This document shows, piece after piece, positions 43,838 through 55,425 of a stretch of 64,000 nt of DNA (position 1 is the first letter of the stretch; every line of letters starts with the position of its first letter). Made by a program: the position numbers and the translations under genes. Source of the DNA: Turnera subulata (lineage: Eukaryota > Streptophyta > Magnoliopsida > Malpighiales > Passifloraceae); contig JAKUCV010004245.1 in assembly GCA_028386065.3 (NCBI GenBank), positions 62,001-126,000 of the forward strand, given 5' to 3'. The notes under the pieces were generated by a model that ran no database searches, was not told where the DNA came from, and was given only the letters and a program-made list of their open reading frames with translations.

Positions 43838-44151
43838 GAAACAAACCAAAAACAGTCCTACTCCGACGCAGGGAAGGAAAGAAGATGGCGACTCAAGATT
43901 TCATACATCAGCGGCGAAATTATGACCATCGAAATGGTGATAATGAGGGGTGGAAATCTGGTGCCAAGAACAGAAATACAAGACCACTGTATTTCTCTAA
44001 GTGGTCGCGCAAGTATGTGCAGTGTGCAGTGGATGACCATAAGGCGATTACAGTCTATGTTGAGGGCCTTCCATCATAGTGGGGATCTTTTGATATGTAT
44101 AAGGAGATGGTCTGCCCCAATCATCTTTACAGATTGTTTTTGGTTTGTTTC
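43838..44151 (+). pseudogene. LINE4: ORF1 N-terminal fragment between short inverted repeats
   Basis: From 43885 the frame reads MATQDFIHQRRNYDHRNGD, then YFSKWSRKYVQCAVDDHK and VYVEGLPS with a stop at 44077. This matches the start of LINE2 ORF1 (LSRWSRKN, FYVENIPS), so it is the RRM region of a related LINE. The fragment is bounded by a 20-bp inverted repeat (43838-43857 and 44132-44151, one mismatch). No poly(A) is present. Confidence 0.65.
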
Positions 44152-44171
44152 GCATCAGTCACTTTCTTCTC

Positions 44172-44667
44172 CCTATAGTATTTTTTCTTTCTAAGAAACG
44201 TATAGCTAGCATGGAATGAAAAAAAAAGTAATTAAAGAATGCATAATCTTCAACTCATCAAATAATTGGGAGTGAAATCGTTATTGCTGAAGGCTCAAGC
44301 CTCAAGGTCCAATTTGCATGCATTGTCTTACAATACACACACATATTCTCAACCACTAGTGCTAGTGATGACAAATTAGCTATTAGCTGTGACTTGGGAC
44401 TCTGAGCAAAATAGCCGTTATCTCCACCCTTTCGACTTGCTAGAATCTACAGAATTATGGGGTAGACTACAACATTTTCAGCAATGCGATGACCAATAAA
44501 GTTTAGTGTTTTCTCTCCCAACCGCTTTTGTCTGGTAAGTTAAGTTTTGTTCCGATGAAGAAGTATTAGAACCTTGGGGATTGTGCCAAGAAGCTGCGAG
44601 TGATTTTGTGGAGTAGTTTTTGTTTCTAATGTTAAGTTGCAGTAAGAGCAAGTCACTTTCAAAAATG
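44172..44667. other. intergenic or LINE5 5' region, nothing recognised
   Basis: No domain is visible. The part next to 44668 may be LINE5 leader sequence. Confidence 0.4.
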
Positions 44668-45907
44668 TCCTTTTTGGTATGGAACTGCCGAGGTATGATG
44701 TTGAAGCTCCATTCTATGAGGTCCCGGTGAAAAAAGGATAAGAAAGGGATGATGTTGAAGCTCGATGTTGCTAAAGCTTACGAGAAGTTGGAATGGGACT
44801 ACTTGGAACGGATCCTGGGCTTATTTGGTTGTGATCCTGGTTGGATTGATATGGTTATGACTTGTATCAGATCGTTGACGTTCACGGTTAACATAAACGG
44901 GAAAACACAGAGTTCTTTTTGCCCTCAAAATGAATCATGCAAGGGGATCCATTATCCCCATACCTGTTCATCCTGGCAGCAGAGGGTTTGTCTAGAAGAT
45001 TAGAGAAAAGCTTTCAGGCGGGCTTATTCAGTGGTTTTAAAGTCAATAGGTTCTATTCGGTACTTCATCATGTATTTTATGCTGACGACACTATGTTCTT
45101 TGGGAATGCCTCGCCTGAGGAGGCAAGAAATCTGCTATAGATGGTGGAGCAATATAGCAAAGCATGAGGACAAATAATTAACTATGAAAAGTTGAAGATC
45201 TATTTCAGCTCGAATATGCCTCGGAAGAGTAGGGAGGAAATATGTCAGGGAACTAGAATGTAACAAGATCTGGACAATGACACATACTTACGGATTTTGG
45301 CGAATTGGGGCAGATCCAGAGTCAAAACCTTGAATTTCGTGAAAGAAAGGGTTCAATCCAAACTTAGAAGCTAAAAGGAATCCTTACTTTCTCAAGCCGG
45401 GAGGGAGGTGTTGCTTAAGGCTGTGATCTCGACTATTCCATTGCATGTAATGTCTATTTTTAAGTTCCCAGTGACCTTCTATAATCAGACCCATAGCATC
45501 ATGGCATGGTTCTTTTGGGAAGGCAGTGAAGATAGAATAAAAATACATTCAAGGGATTAGGAGCTCTTAACTAAACATAAAGCAATGGGAGGGATGGGTA
45601 GGAATTTGGAGAGCTTTAATATTGCATTATTATCTCTTCAAGGATGGAGGATCTTACAAGAGCCTAATACATTATAGGTGAGAATCTTTAAAGGAAAATA
45701 TTTTTCAACAACTGATTTCTTAAAAGCTAAAAGAGGAAGTGTTGTGTCATGGGTGCGGAGTAGTATAGTAGTAGGAAGGGAGCTATTGATGGAAATTTTA
45801 AAATGGGATGTTGGGAATGGAAGAAAAGCTCTACTTTTGGAGGATGGTTGGCTTCTGCGGGATGGGCACTTTAGGGTCGAATCAGCAAGACCCCCAGGGT
45901 GTGTAGG
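44668..45907 (+). pseudogene. LINE5 ORF2, RT part
   Basis: LVWNCRG (44668-44698) is joined almost directly to RT sequence LKLDVAKAYEKLEWDYLER (from 44752). The repeat GATGTTGAAGCTC at both places suggests deletion between short repeats. RT motifs QGDPLSPYLFILAAEG and FYADDTMFFG (near 45080) are present in shifting frames with many stops. The end reads VGNGRKALLLEDGWL and FRVESARPPGCV. Confidence 0.8.
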
Positions 45908-45928
45908 TGTCACGCCTCCGCTAAGCGC

Positions 45929-47257
45929 TGTTCGTCGAAAAACCGGCTGCAAGTGCACAACGTTGCTGTAGTAACAAGGTCGAATCACAGGAACTACGAA
46001 ATAACACTGTCCTTAGAGCTTTTGATCGATTAGGCTATAAAACAACAAGTAAATAAAATATCGAATTGGTGAGAGTAATAGGCAGTGAAAACAGTAAATA
46101 AAGAGACAGCGTGTACTGGTGAGGTGATGCAGAAATAAAGAAACCTAGATTGTTCGGGGTTCACTACAGCGGGTGCTGTCTAAATAATAATACTATGGTT
46201 TGGCTAATTTATTCGTCTGCCTTGTAGCGCTCCCTAGTCTTTATCATCTACAACCAGTTGTTCACTGTTATTGTAAACCTACCCTAGTCCCGAACAACCT
46301 GCTTTTCTCCAGTGTTGCCTGTCCTAAGGTGCAGTGGGCGCTGTACTAGGTGCTGGATCCTCAACTACCTTAAAAATCTCTTTCGACAATAGTTAGGATA
46401 GAGGTTGTGTATGGAACGATCAGATTTCCTAACTTCTCCTGTTCAGTGCTTCACTAGGTCATCTAAGGTGCACAAGAGGGTGATCAGGCCGCGTGCACTA
46501 TTAAGCTCTTCATACACAAATCAAGGCAACAACGAACAATAAAAGCCAAAAATACGAATTATTACTCAAACATAACTGTAGTTACATCCCATAAACTTAG
46601 ATTAAGGAATTTAGTTCATGAAGAAACTAAGAACAACAAACAAACATATAAGCGACAGCGACATGCTGTCGAATTATGAACCTAAAGTCTTCACTTGCTT
46701 CAATCGAATTCTTCAAGCTCCTTCTACTCTGAAAGCTGTGTGTACTGCTCCCGAAAGTAGAGAAGTCGAAGATCCTCTTTAGGGTTTTGTTCTTTTCTAT
46801 TTATAGAGAACAAATCTTTTGTTAAAACCCTTATTCTTGAGGAATAAGTTTTCTTCTAAAAAACCTAGCAGGAAAAGGTCTTCTTTCCTTCCAAGAGTGT
46901 CCACGTGATCTTCAATAAAATCTCCTTGAATTTAGGTGCAAGTCTCCAAATTATTTATAAAAATCGGGACTTTGACGCAGCGCCGCTGTCACGTTGCATC
47001 TGTGCACTGTCGCTGGTGCAGTTTGAACTGGGACTGGGCATTCAACAGCGCCTCGCTGTTTTCGGGCCAAAATCGTCAAAATCGTCAAAATCCACTCCAA
47101 AAAGGACCTGATTGCACCTGAAAGCAAACAAGAGCTAGGAAAGTAGAATATGGTGTAAAAATAAGTGATTTCCTACCTAAATGCATGAATTGATGCTAAA
47201 TGCATGGCCAAAAGACTACAGTGCATGCTGTAAAAATGTGTAATTTCATGCTCATCA
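45929..47257 (-). mobile_element. LTR A: solo LTR nested in LTR B
   Basis: On the minus strand it runs TGATGAGCATG to GACGAACA, 1329 bp, flanked by a perfect AGCGC duplication (45924-45928, 47258-47262). Motifs such as GTTCCTGTGATTCGACC and GTGCACTTGC near its minus-strand 3' end resemble Tat/Athila-type gypsy LTRs; that class call is tentative. It is noncoding. Confidence 0.75.
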
Positions 47258-47766
47258 AGCGCGAACGGCTAGGTACCTTGCGCACCCACTGCATGCCACA
47301 AGGCACCCAAAGGCCTTTCATCAACTAAACTAGAAGCTTGTTGCCTCTGCATGGCGGGTTACTAACCTCATTGGCGTAGCGTAAATAGAAGCAAACCAAG
47401 TAAATGCAAAGGCAACAAAGACGATAAAAAGTACCAAGGCTCATTTATAAAGGCATTTCCACTAATGTTATAATACTCTTGCTACAAGGGACACTAAATC
47501 ATGTTTACATTAAGACATAATCTCCTTGTATAAATTAACACAATATAGTAATAAAAGGAAACCGGCTCGGCTATACCTATCGAACAACAACTCGTACTCT
47601 CAATCTCGCACTTGTAAAACAAGGGGAGAAAACGGGGGTTGAGTATAAACTCAGTAAGCAGAGTGGACATACAAGCAACAACGACAATACACACAAGCGG
47701 CAAATAGCATCCAACAACAAGCTCACCATAACGACCAAGTGGCCACCACCACTGCTAGGTCCACCG

Positions 47767-47790
47767 ATATATATATATATATATATATAT
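47767..47790. repeat. (AT)12 microsatellite in LTR B
   Basis: Twenty-four bases of pure AT dinucleotide. Confidence 0.95.
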
Positions 47791-49309
47791 TGCTCCGATG
47801 CAATGCAATGCATGAATGCGCAAGTGTTTAGCCCATTTTGGGCACATCAATTTAGCCAAGGCTTTCACCAATATCAACAAATAGTACCATAGGTGGAAAT
47901 ACCAAGTAATTGAGCATCTACCAAGCAAGTAAACATCACCAATCATCGCAAGTAAGAAACCCCACTTACCTAGCCATTAGACACATCAATCTAGCCAACC
48001 AAACCTGTTATTTGGAACCTTTAGGCATCTAGGGTTCTTACCGCCCTGTTACACAAATACAAGTATACATCAAAACATAATATAGCCAACCATAACAAGA
48101 AACAATTGAATCACACAAATCATCCTTACACAACCAAGGATGAAATCTGTCCTGCACCAGCAGTGACTTCACCGAGGAAACAGGGTAGCCTACAGGCCAA
48201 ACTAGCCTTAGTCATCAACATAAAAAAGCCCTGTCTCTTAAATTTCTAGAGCTACCAAGAACACCCGATTCTAAGCTCTCTAGCTCCAGATACGGCTCCT
48301 ACACCAACTCGGGCTTAAGCAGCAGGTCTGCTGCGCATTAGTGAAATTTGAGAGTACATAACTCTCTTAGTTCAGATCCAAAAACAGCAAGATCAATGCC
48401 TATGGAAAGCTATGGAAGTTAGCTAACTCTGGGCTTTGGTTTCACTCAATTCAAACCAGTAGTTTGGCGAGAATCGAGAATCACCTTTTTAGTGGAAAAG
48501 GGTCAGTCTGCCTGAGAGCAGAACCACCCTAGCCTCACCTCTCTACCTCTCCTCTTTTCCTCTCTTTCTCCTCTCTCTCTACAGCACGAATTTGGTCTGA
48601 ATCAAATGGGTGAGGGGTGTTTGATTTCACCTCTTAAGGCATACGCAAGTAGGTGAGTAAGCACCCACTTGCCACCTCTTGCCACCACTTGGTGCCACTT
48701 GCCCCAGAAGTGCCACCTCGTGCTTATTTCCGACCAATTGACTCATGAAACTCAACCTACTAGCTTACTCTCCATAACCTACCAGCAGCTTATTCTCGAG
48801 CCATATGGCTCACTCTAATTGGTTGGTTTGGTCAATCACACACTCGGGCACCATCGGGCCCAATTGTGCACCAACGGGCCTACCGATGCCCTAATTGTGC
48901 ACCATTTTGCACCAAATCGAACCAATAAATCCTTTGAACAATTGTGCAACTAATGCACCTATTACACTAAATAAATACTCTCCCAGGATTATTCAGCATT
49001 TATCGACCAATTAGATAAATCGAGCACTTCAGGACACCAAACTAGGTCAAGTGTGCTATCGCAGTACTATGAACCTATTTGTGTACACTAGGCCATGCCA
49101 ATGTGCACCATTGCCCTTAATCAACACTAGCTCATGTTATCAAGCCTAGACCTGTACCAATATATAGATCAAGAATATTAACTTCACCCACAAACTACCG
49201 AACACACAATCCAGCCGGTACGAACGTCCCTAAAGGATAAGCTACATCCAACTCTCATCATGTAAATACTTCTGTAAACTTCAGGGTGTACCTGGGGTAT
49301 CACAGCAGG

Positions 49310-50512
49310 CATATTGGTTGCAGATCTAATGGATGAGAACAGGACATGGGATGATGGGCGAATTATGAGTGTAATATCGAAGGAAGAGGCCAATGTGATT
49401 AGATTTAATTCCAACTGATTGCAAAGTAGAGCATAGATGGTGCTGGCATTATAACAAGAATGGTAAGTATACGGTCAAAACCGGTTATTCTTTGGCTCTA
49501 CAGGGAAGGGAAAATAGGAATGGAGTAGGGACATCTATCATGTATGGGGTAGACTAGAAGGAGGTGTGGCGTTTAAAAGTATAGCCTAAAATAAGAACTT
49601 TTATATGAAAAATATTCTGCAATGCTCTACCCACTAGTAATAATCTCACAAATAGGCAACTGATTAGTTAAATGTGGAGTTTGTAGGAAGGAGGTTGAGA
49701 TTTTGGAGCACTTGATCTTTCTTTGCGATCATGCAAAAGCTGCTTGGTTTGGTTCGACCCTTGGTTTACATTTTGATGAGGTTATGTTCCCAAGGGCACA
49801 CACTTGGTGAAAGAGGCTAGGCGAACAGCTAAATAGAAAAGAAAAATTGGAGGTGAAAAGTAAAGCTCTTAATATGGTATGGAGCATTTGGAAAATAGGA
49901 ATGAATGCCTCATTGAGTCGGGGGAGGCTAAGCCGCAGGTGTCTATTGCCAGGGCTAATATCGCGATTGGAGAGTATGATGTTTTAATTAGAACCGAGAA
50001 AGGACAATATATGCTGGATTGGGAGCCAGAAAGGGTAGTGTGGAAGAAACTGCAGCGAGGAGCGATGAAACCAAATAATGATAGAGCTTTCAAGCTAGCT
50101 ACTAAAAAACCAGGGTTGGTGATAGTTTGTAGGAATGACCAAGGAATTCTTGTGAATGGGGTGTCAGCCAAAACCTCCTGAAGTGCCTTAATTGCAGAAG
50201 CATTGGCACTATGTGAGGCGGTATACCTAGCCATTGCTAGGGGTTATCGAAAGGTAACCGTGGAAACCGATTCGTATCAACTGCGGAAAGCACTTCATTC
50301 TACAGGAGACGAAGTACCTCCTCAATTGAGAACAATTGTTTCCGTCATCCAGCTAAAGATTCCTAAATTTCAATCTATTGCTTTTCATTGTATTCTCAGG
50401 CAAGCTAACAGCATTGCGGTCTGGGTTGCCAAATTAAGCATCAAACAATAGAACTTGTTTTGTTTCACCTCCATTGGAAGTTGGAGTTTTTCTATGTAAC
50501 GATTTTATTATG
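49310..50512 (+). pseudogene. LINE5 ORF2, C-terminal part with RNase H
   Basis: The sequence continues ILVADLMDENRTWDDGRI, then a zf-RVT relic (CGVCRKEVEILEHLIFLC in two frames near 49680). An RNase H domain follows from about 50050 to 50450 (KPNNDRAF, NDQGILVNG, AEALALCEAVYLA, VETDSYQLRKAL, LRQANSIAVWVAKLS). An in-frame TGA lies at 50179-50181. The RNase H tail separates this LINE from LINE1-3. Confidence 0.75.
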
Positions 50513-50709
50513 TACTCCCTCTGTCCCTTTTTAATTATCGTTTTAACGTTTTTAATTTGTCCCACAAATACTGTCGTTTTAGAATATTGTATGAGCATTC
50601 AATGAATTGTTTTCCTCTTTGCCCTTTATCCCAACCAAATATTACTCCACTCCCGTTATTCCATTTCTTTTCATTTTCTTTTAATTTTTTCCTTTTCTTC
50701 TTTCTTCTT

Positions 50710-51153
50710 CCCCGCTCCCCCCTGTGCCGCCACCACCACCGAGACCATCACCCGACACCACCAATCACCACAGCCGCCACCACCTCTTCCCTTATTCCCT
50801 TCCTCCTCCTCGCTCGCTCACCGTCGGCGCAGGACGCAGAGCCGCCGCCGTCCACCTCGCTGCAGATCGTCGTCGCATCGCTACAGCCGCCACCACCTCT
50901 TCCCTTATTCCCTTCCTTCTCCTCTCTCGCTCACCGTCGGCGTAGGACACAGATCCACCGCCGTCCTTCCTCTCATTTTCCCCTCGTTGCAGCCGCCGTC
51001 CACCTCGCTGCAGATCTTCATCGCACCGCCACCTGCAACCGCCAACAGCCGCGCGCCTCTCCTTCCACCGCCTCGCTCGTGTGCATCGCCCGTAGCTCCC
51101 CGCCGCATCCGTCCCGCCACGCCGCCGCCTGCGACGTCTCCTCACAGCCCGGG
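50710..51153. repeat. GC-rich repeated block inside the MLE
   Basis: Strongly CCG/CCT-rich in an AT-rich context. A unit beginning CAGCCGCCACCACCTCTTCC recurs at 50771 and 50884 (period 113), and CCGCCGTCCACCTCGCTGCA occurs twice. ORFs on both strands here are low-complexity products of the repeat. It could be a captured fragment of a host first exon. Confidence 0.6.
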
Positions 51154-52002
51154 TAAAAAGTATTTAATGGAGTACAATAAATATAGGAAACCACAATTTG
51201 TCAGTAAGCCAGTCTTTCCTTTACAACGCCGAGTATAATTTTTGTATGAAATTCTTTTTGATTTTTCAGCTTTGAATGCCAGCCAACGTTTGTCAGTAAT
51301 TTAATTGTATTAGAAGATCTAGAGATTTCAAATCCATGAGTCTCTAATATTTTTTTTTCAGTGCTCTAACCATAACCAGATCAAGCATTATGGAAAATAA
51401 AACACATTGAAGCCAGAAAATACATTGTTCATAAGTAATACATGTTTTGAAGCCAGAAAAACAACAAATACATCTGTCCAATCAAAAACACATAAGAGTT
51501 CTAAAAAGATTATACCTTAATAAAATAAAAATTAGGGAAAAAAATTTGCAACATCACCGTAATTGTTTCCTCCACGTCTGGATGCACTACTGCAACTTTG
51601 GACTCTTTAGGATATTCATTCAAATCAAAATCAAATATTAATTTTTTTCCTATTTTTTTCTTCATCCTCCGGAGATTTGTTCAGAAACCACTGGCCTTCA
51701 GAAACCACTTCCTTGTAATCTTCATCTTCCGTAGACTCCTCCCCATCTAAAGAATCTTTGACATACAAATCTTTAAATTCCACTTTCATCTCTACCTATA
51801 GAATTAGAATTCATAATAGAAAAGTTTTGCTTTGGATTGGTGTCATTCGTTTGCATCTATCTGGCTATTAATATATCAATTGGAGGGAAGTAAAAATCTA
51901 GAAATTTTGATGAAAAAAAAACGAGGGAACTAGCTAGAAAAATTTTTATTTCATTTGGTATCCAAATTCGTTTACATGAATTTAGAGGTTGCATGAATTT
52001 GT

Positions 52003-52160
52003 TTAGTTAAGGTTCCTTTTATAGGATTATAATGGAGGTAAATTTTGGGCAAAAAAATTCATATTTTGGGGGATGAAAAATTGTGGCGCCAAATATCAAA
52101 ATCAAACATTACAGATATAGTGATTGTACAAAATTTTGGCGCATCAAAATTCTAGTTTTT
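52003..52160 (-). repeat. second copy of the MLE leader (direct repeat of 55448-55615)
   Basis: Both regions contain GTTTAGTTAA, CTTTTATAGGA, TATTTTGGGG and TGTGGCGCCA in the same order and orientation, with moderate divergence. This means a second MLE end, or an internal duplication, lies inside the element. A CACTA-like terminus (CACTACTAGAATACGGCC on the minus strand) ends at 52247. Confidence 0.6.
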
Positions 52161-52424
52161 TAAGAGGAGATAAATCGTGTTATATTTTAAGAGCAATTTT
52201 CAATAGAAAACTAGAAACCTTCACTAATCGGCCGTATTCTAGTAGTGACATAAGAGCGAACATACCGTAATTTTCTGTTGAAACCAAAAAGGGGTAGTAT
52301 TGCTGGAGAAGAGAGAACATACTTGTGTTTAATAGGAGAGAGAATACACTTGTGTTATAAAACACTTCATTCTACACAAGGGGAAATACAAAGGAAAATT
52401 GAAAACATTAAACTACCATCCTAA

Positions 52425-52703
52425 TCAGCCCTCCTAGGCTTCTTTATCTTCAGCTCTCGCTTCAGGCGGTTGTTCTCCCGGGCCAGACCATTGCTCTCGG
52501 TGGCCGCTGCAACCCAGCTGTCACGGAGCCTCTGATAGGCTTCCTCCTACTGATCTAGCAACCGGTCTCAGTTCCGGATCATCTCAACCAGCCGCTCATT
52601 TTGTTCCACAAGTTGTCGGCACATCGCTTCCATGGCCTTTCCGTGCTCGGCCTCAATTCTAATATTCTCACACAGGCCATGAATGGTTGCTTCCATGTCG
52701 TCA
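52425..52703 (-). pseudogene. coiled-coil fragment of unknown origin
   Basis: The minus strand reads MEATIHGLCENIRIEAEHGK, then QLVEQNERLVEMIRN, and later ENNRLKRELKIKKPRRAD. The heptad-like pattern is rich in Glu, Arg and Leu, with in-frame stops at two places. I do not recognise the protein. It lies in the foreign segment that replaces the MLE catalytic region. Confidence 0.4.
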
Positions 52704-53470
52704 GCCAAAACTTGCTAGGTGAAATATGCAGAGAATGCTCGGTTATATGTTCCTGGTGATTATGTGTGGCTAGTGTGGTTATGTGCGTTTTTATGGGAGT
52801 GGCTAACGGGTTAATGCCACATCTCTCATTAAGCAATAATTCAAGAAGATCGAAAACGGTTTGGATTTTTGTGAAAAGTAATAGAGCAATAATGTAGGCA
52901 GTGGAAAAGATTTCAAAAAAGAAAAGCCTTGAGGTGCGTAAACAATTTGGAGTTTTGTGGAGAGAGGTCTGCTTTACCGTTTATCAAAAAAAATCTTGTG
53001 GATTTTTCCTGGAATAGGTAGGGTCTAGACTTTGAAAATAAAAGCAAACATATAAAGTGATGAAGCAATAATTCATTCCATGGCAAAATTTTCAAAAGCA
53101 AATCTTTGTGAAGGAAAACGACGCAGGAAAACGGTAACTTTTTTTTCTCCTTTAAAAAATCAAAACACCATAGAAAGAAAGGACAAGGTAGCCAGAGCGA
53201 AAGAAAATCATAAGATGGAAAAAGGCTGAAAAACTCTGGCATGGTAGTCCGAAAAACGTATAAAGTAACATAACAATAAATAAAAGCAACGGCAAATTTT
53301 CAAAAAGCAAATCTTGAAGATCGAAAACAGTAAACACGCTCCCCATAAGAGTATAAAAGACGGAGCGGTGAGGTGTAAATTATCAAAAGCATTTAAAAGC
53401 AACAAAACATTCAGGCAACCAAAAACCACAAAACTCTGAAAAACCAAACACCCACACATCCTAGCACAAC

Positions 53471-54154
53471 ATGCCTGCTCCCTCATCAGTCTTCTTCGTC
53501 GAAGGTGCCAACCTAGGCAGAAGGAACCGTCTGGCCTACAGCAAGGTCAACGAACGTGCTGAAGAACTACCGAACGAGCTCGGTAGGATGCCGCGACTAG
53601 TCTTCGTCGACGAGCTCTACTCATCGCGGTTCTTCGTCACTCCGATGGAAGAGGTGTTCTTCCTAGAGGACCGCGGCACTCTGAGGACCTCCTACTACGG
53701 ATCGGCCAACTCCATCATGTTCTTCATCTCCGAGAGACTACAGGAGTTCAACCTGGAGTCCACTTGCCATACCCTGGAGCAAGGTACCTACTACCAGCTC
53801 TCGATGACGGCCCAGAGCATGCCCAGAGTATCTCGTCTGCCCGTAACTTGGCCAAAGGCCCGACTGCTGGTGTGGAACTGCAGAAGAGTCGCAAGGCGTT
53901 CCCAGGAGTTCTCGCGTACTCTGAGGGACTTGAAGAACCAATACAAACCGAACATGGTTCTTCTGACGGAGACCCAGTGGCAACCTCAGGACGATCACGG
54001 TCTCATCCCACTCCGGTTCCCTCAAGCAAACCGGTTCGAGCTTCCAGGCCAGAATAATGCAGGCGGCATGTGGTTCTCGTGGAGCGACACCATCCAAGTC
54101 AACATCAACAACGACCCCACTAGCTTCCGTGTCAACGTCGTTCCAAGGCGTTAA
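53471..54154 (+). CDS. 227-aa ORF with an endonuclease-like C-terminal half, inside the MLE
   Basis: The ORF starts at ATG 53471 (MPAPSSVFFVEGANLGRRN) and is open to a TAA at 54152-54154. Residues 1-125 match nothing I know and contain MPRLVFVDELYSSRFF and EEVFFLEDRGTLRTSYYG. Residues 130-225 look like the start of a LINE AP-endonuclease (RLLVWNCRRVARRSQEF, MVLLTETQ, NNAGGMWFSW), with the first Asn and the Glu motif present. It is clearly richer in GC than its surroundings. It ends at the exact place where the opposite-strand MLE transposase is broken. It may be a LINE 5' part with an unusual leader protein, or captured sequence. Expression is unknown. Confidence 0.5.
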   Translation: MPAPSSVFFVEGANLGRRNRLAYSKVNERAEELPNELGRMPRLVFVDELYSSRFFVTPMEEVFFLEDRGTLRTSYYGSANSIMFFISERLQEFNLESTCHTLEQGTYYQLSMTAQSMPRVSRLPVTWPKARLLVWNCRRVARRSQEFSRTLRDLKNQYKPNMVLLTETQWQPQDDHGLIPLRFPQANRFELPGQNNAGGMWFSWSDTIQVNINNDPTSFRVNVVPRR

Positions 54155-55425
54155 ATGTATTTATAGCATTTGAATGTCGTCGTATCTGTCCTGACTGAAA
54201 ACACCTATGCAATGTACTCTTATTTATCCCCAAGGAATATGACAAAGACCGTATTGTTGTCCGTTTGTGTAAAGGTATCTCACGGAATTGGTTGTAGTCA
54301 ATTTCAACTCTTTTTCGCCCACGATTCTTGGTCTTCATCTGAGTTGTTGTAAAATCTGCTCCAGGCACACTTTTTATTTGCTTCCAAATACGTTGAACCG
54401 TGCGAATGCCAACTGAAAAATGGGATGCCACTAATTTTGTCGCTCCTCTCTTTAGCAACCCACATACACTTTGTTGTAGCAGCATAATATAAATGGCTTT
54501 GCGTTCATCATTGCTCAAATATTTATATTTCTTGCTCACATTGTCATTCTCTCCTGATTAGCCAACAAAATAATGTAACAAGTCTTAAAGCAATATTTTT
54601 AAATAAATAGCAAACTAAAATACTAATGGAGTAGCTAAAAATTTCATCGTTATTTAACTATAAGTCCAAATAGAATTTTCACTAAAATACTAATGGAGTA
54701 GTTGAGGATATATATAAATAATTATAAAAATTGTAAAAAGACAAGATAGACTTCTTACCAACAACGAAGTATATGTTATTTGTTGCTCCATCGTATTCAT
54801 TTGAGTTCAAGAAATCTTCCTCCTCTGCAAAAAAAATAATTCACTATAAACTCAAGTTTCTATAGAAAATAAAAACAAAAAAATAAAATGACTTATCTTT
54901 TACATTTAAAAGATTTCTTACCAAGCATCATCTCTGGTTCCATATTATCTGTTGGTTCAGTATTTAAGTCTAACAAAATCTTTGTAGCTGTAGCTACAAC
55001 AAAACAAAAGACATAACAATCAGCAAAGTTTCTATAAAAAAATAAAAATATGTTAGCCAAAAAATTCAGTAGCCTAGGATTTTTTTAACATTAATTTTGT
55101 GTTTAAATCCAACTAATATAGGAAACCTGTACTTGTGAAGCAATGGAGTAAATGAAAGGCGAATGAATTATATTAATTTAGCTAAATGATTTTATGCTTT
55201 AGTATAAGACAATAAATTAAGAGAAGGGGAAAAAAAGTATGATAACTTTCAAACAAAAAAGGGAAGAGTTTAATGTTTACCAGGATTATGATGATGACGT
55301 TGATGCAATTCTTCATTATCTCTTGTTTCTTGAAGGGGTGAAATAATTTGAGATGTAGATGGACTTAAATTTAGATCAGGCAGAATTCTTTGTCTCTCCT
55401 CACGTCTCACCTCTTGTAAATCCAT
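54155..55425 (-). pseudogene. MLE transposase, N-terminal DNA-binding part, four exons
   Basis: Exons by splice sites: 55425-55281 (MDLQEVRREERQRILPDLNL), 54987-54922 (LLDLNTEPTDN), 54824-54759 (EEEDFLNSNEY) and 54553 onward (KYKYLSNDERKAIYIMLLQQ). Exon 4 has the helix-turn-helix region typical of plant mariner transposases: GATKLVASHFSVGIRTVQRI, GRKRVEIDYNQF, IPLHKRTTIRSLSYSLGI and KSTLHRCF, up to IRRHSNAI. The frame then meets foreign sequence at about 54155. All introns have GT and AG ends and keep the frame. The DDD catalytic domain is absent, so the product could at most bind ends. Confidence 0.85.

Larger units (their letters stand above)
45908..49304 (-). mobile_element. LTR B: gypsy-like long solo LTR inside LINE5
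   Basis: It begins TGTCACGCC and ends GGTATCACA on the plus strand. On the minus strand it therefore starts TGTGATACCCC, a common start of chromovirus (Tekay/Del-type) LTRs. It is flanked by GTAGG (45903-45907) and GCAGG (49305-49309), a 5-bp duplication with one mismatch. Removing it restores the LINE5 frame across the joint. Without LTR A it is about 2.06 kb. No protein domain or second LTR was found. Confidence 0.75.

Noticed and set aside
47767..47790. Origin or regulatory meaning of the AT run
   Set aside because: A simple (AT)12 microsatellite in a dead LTR is sufficient explanation.
50557..51238. Proline/arginine-rich proteins on both strands of the GC-rich block
   Set aside because: Open frames exist on both strands only because of the CCG/CCT repeat. 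There are no domains and the block lies inside a transposon.
52232..52247. A second CACTA transposon
   Set aside because: A CACTACTAGAA-type terminus is present but I found no partner end or 3-bp duplication.
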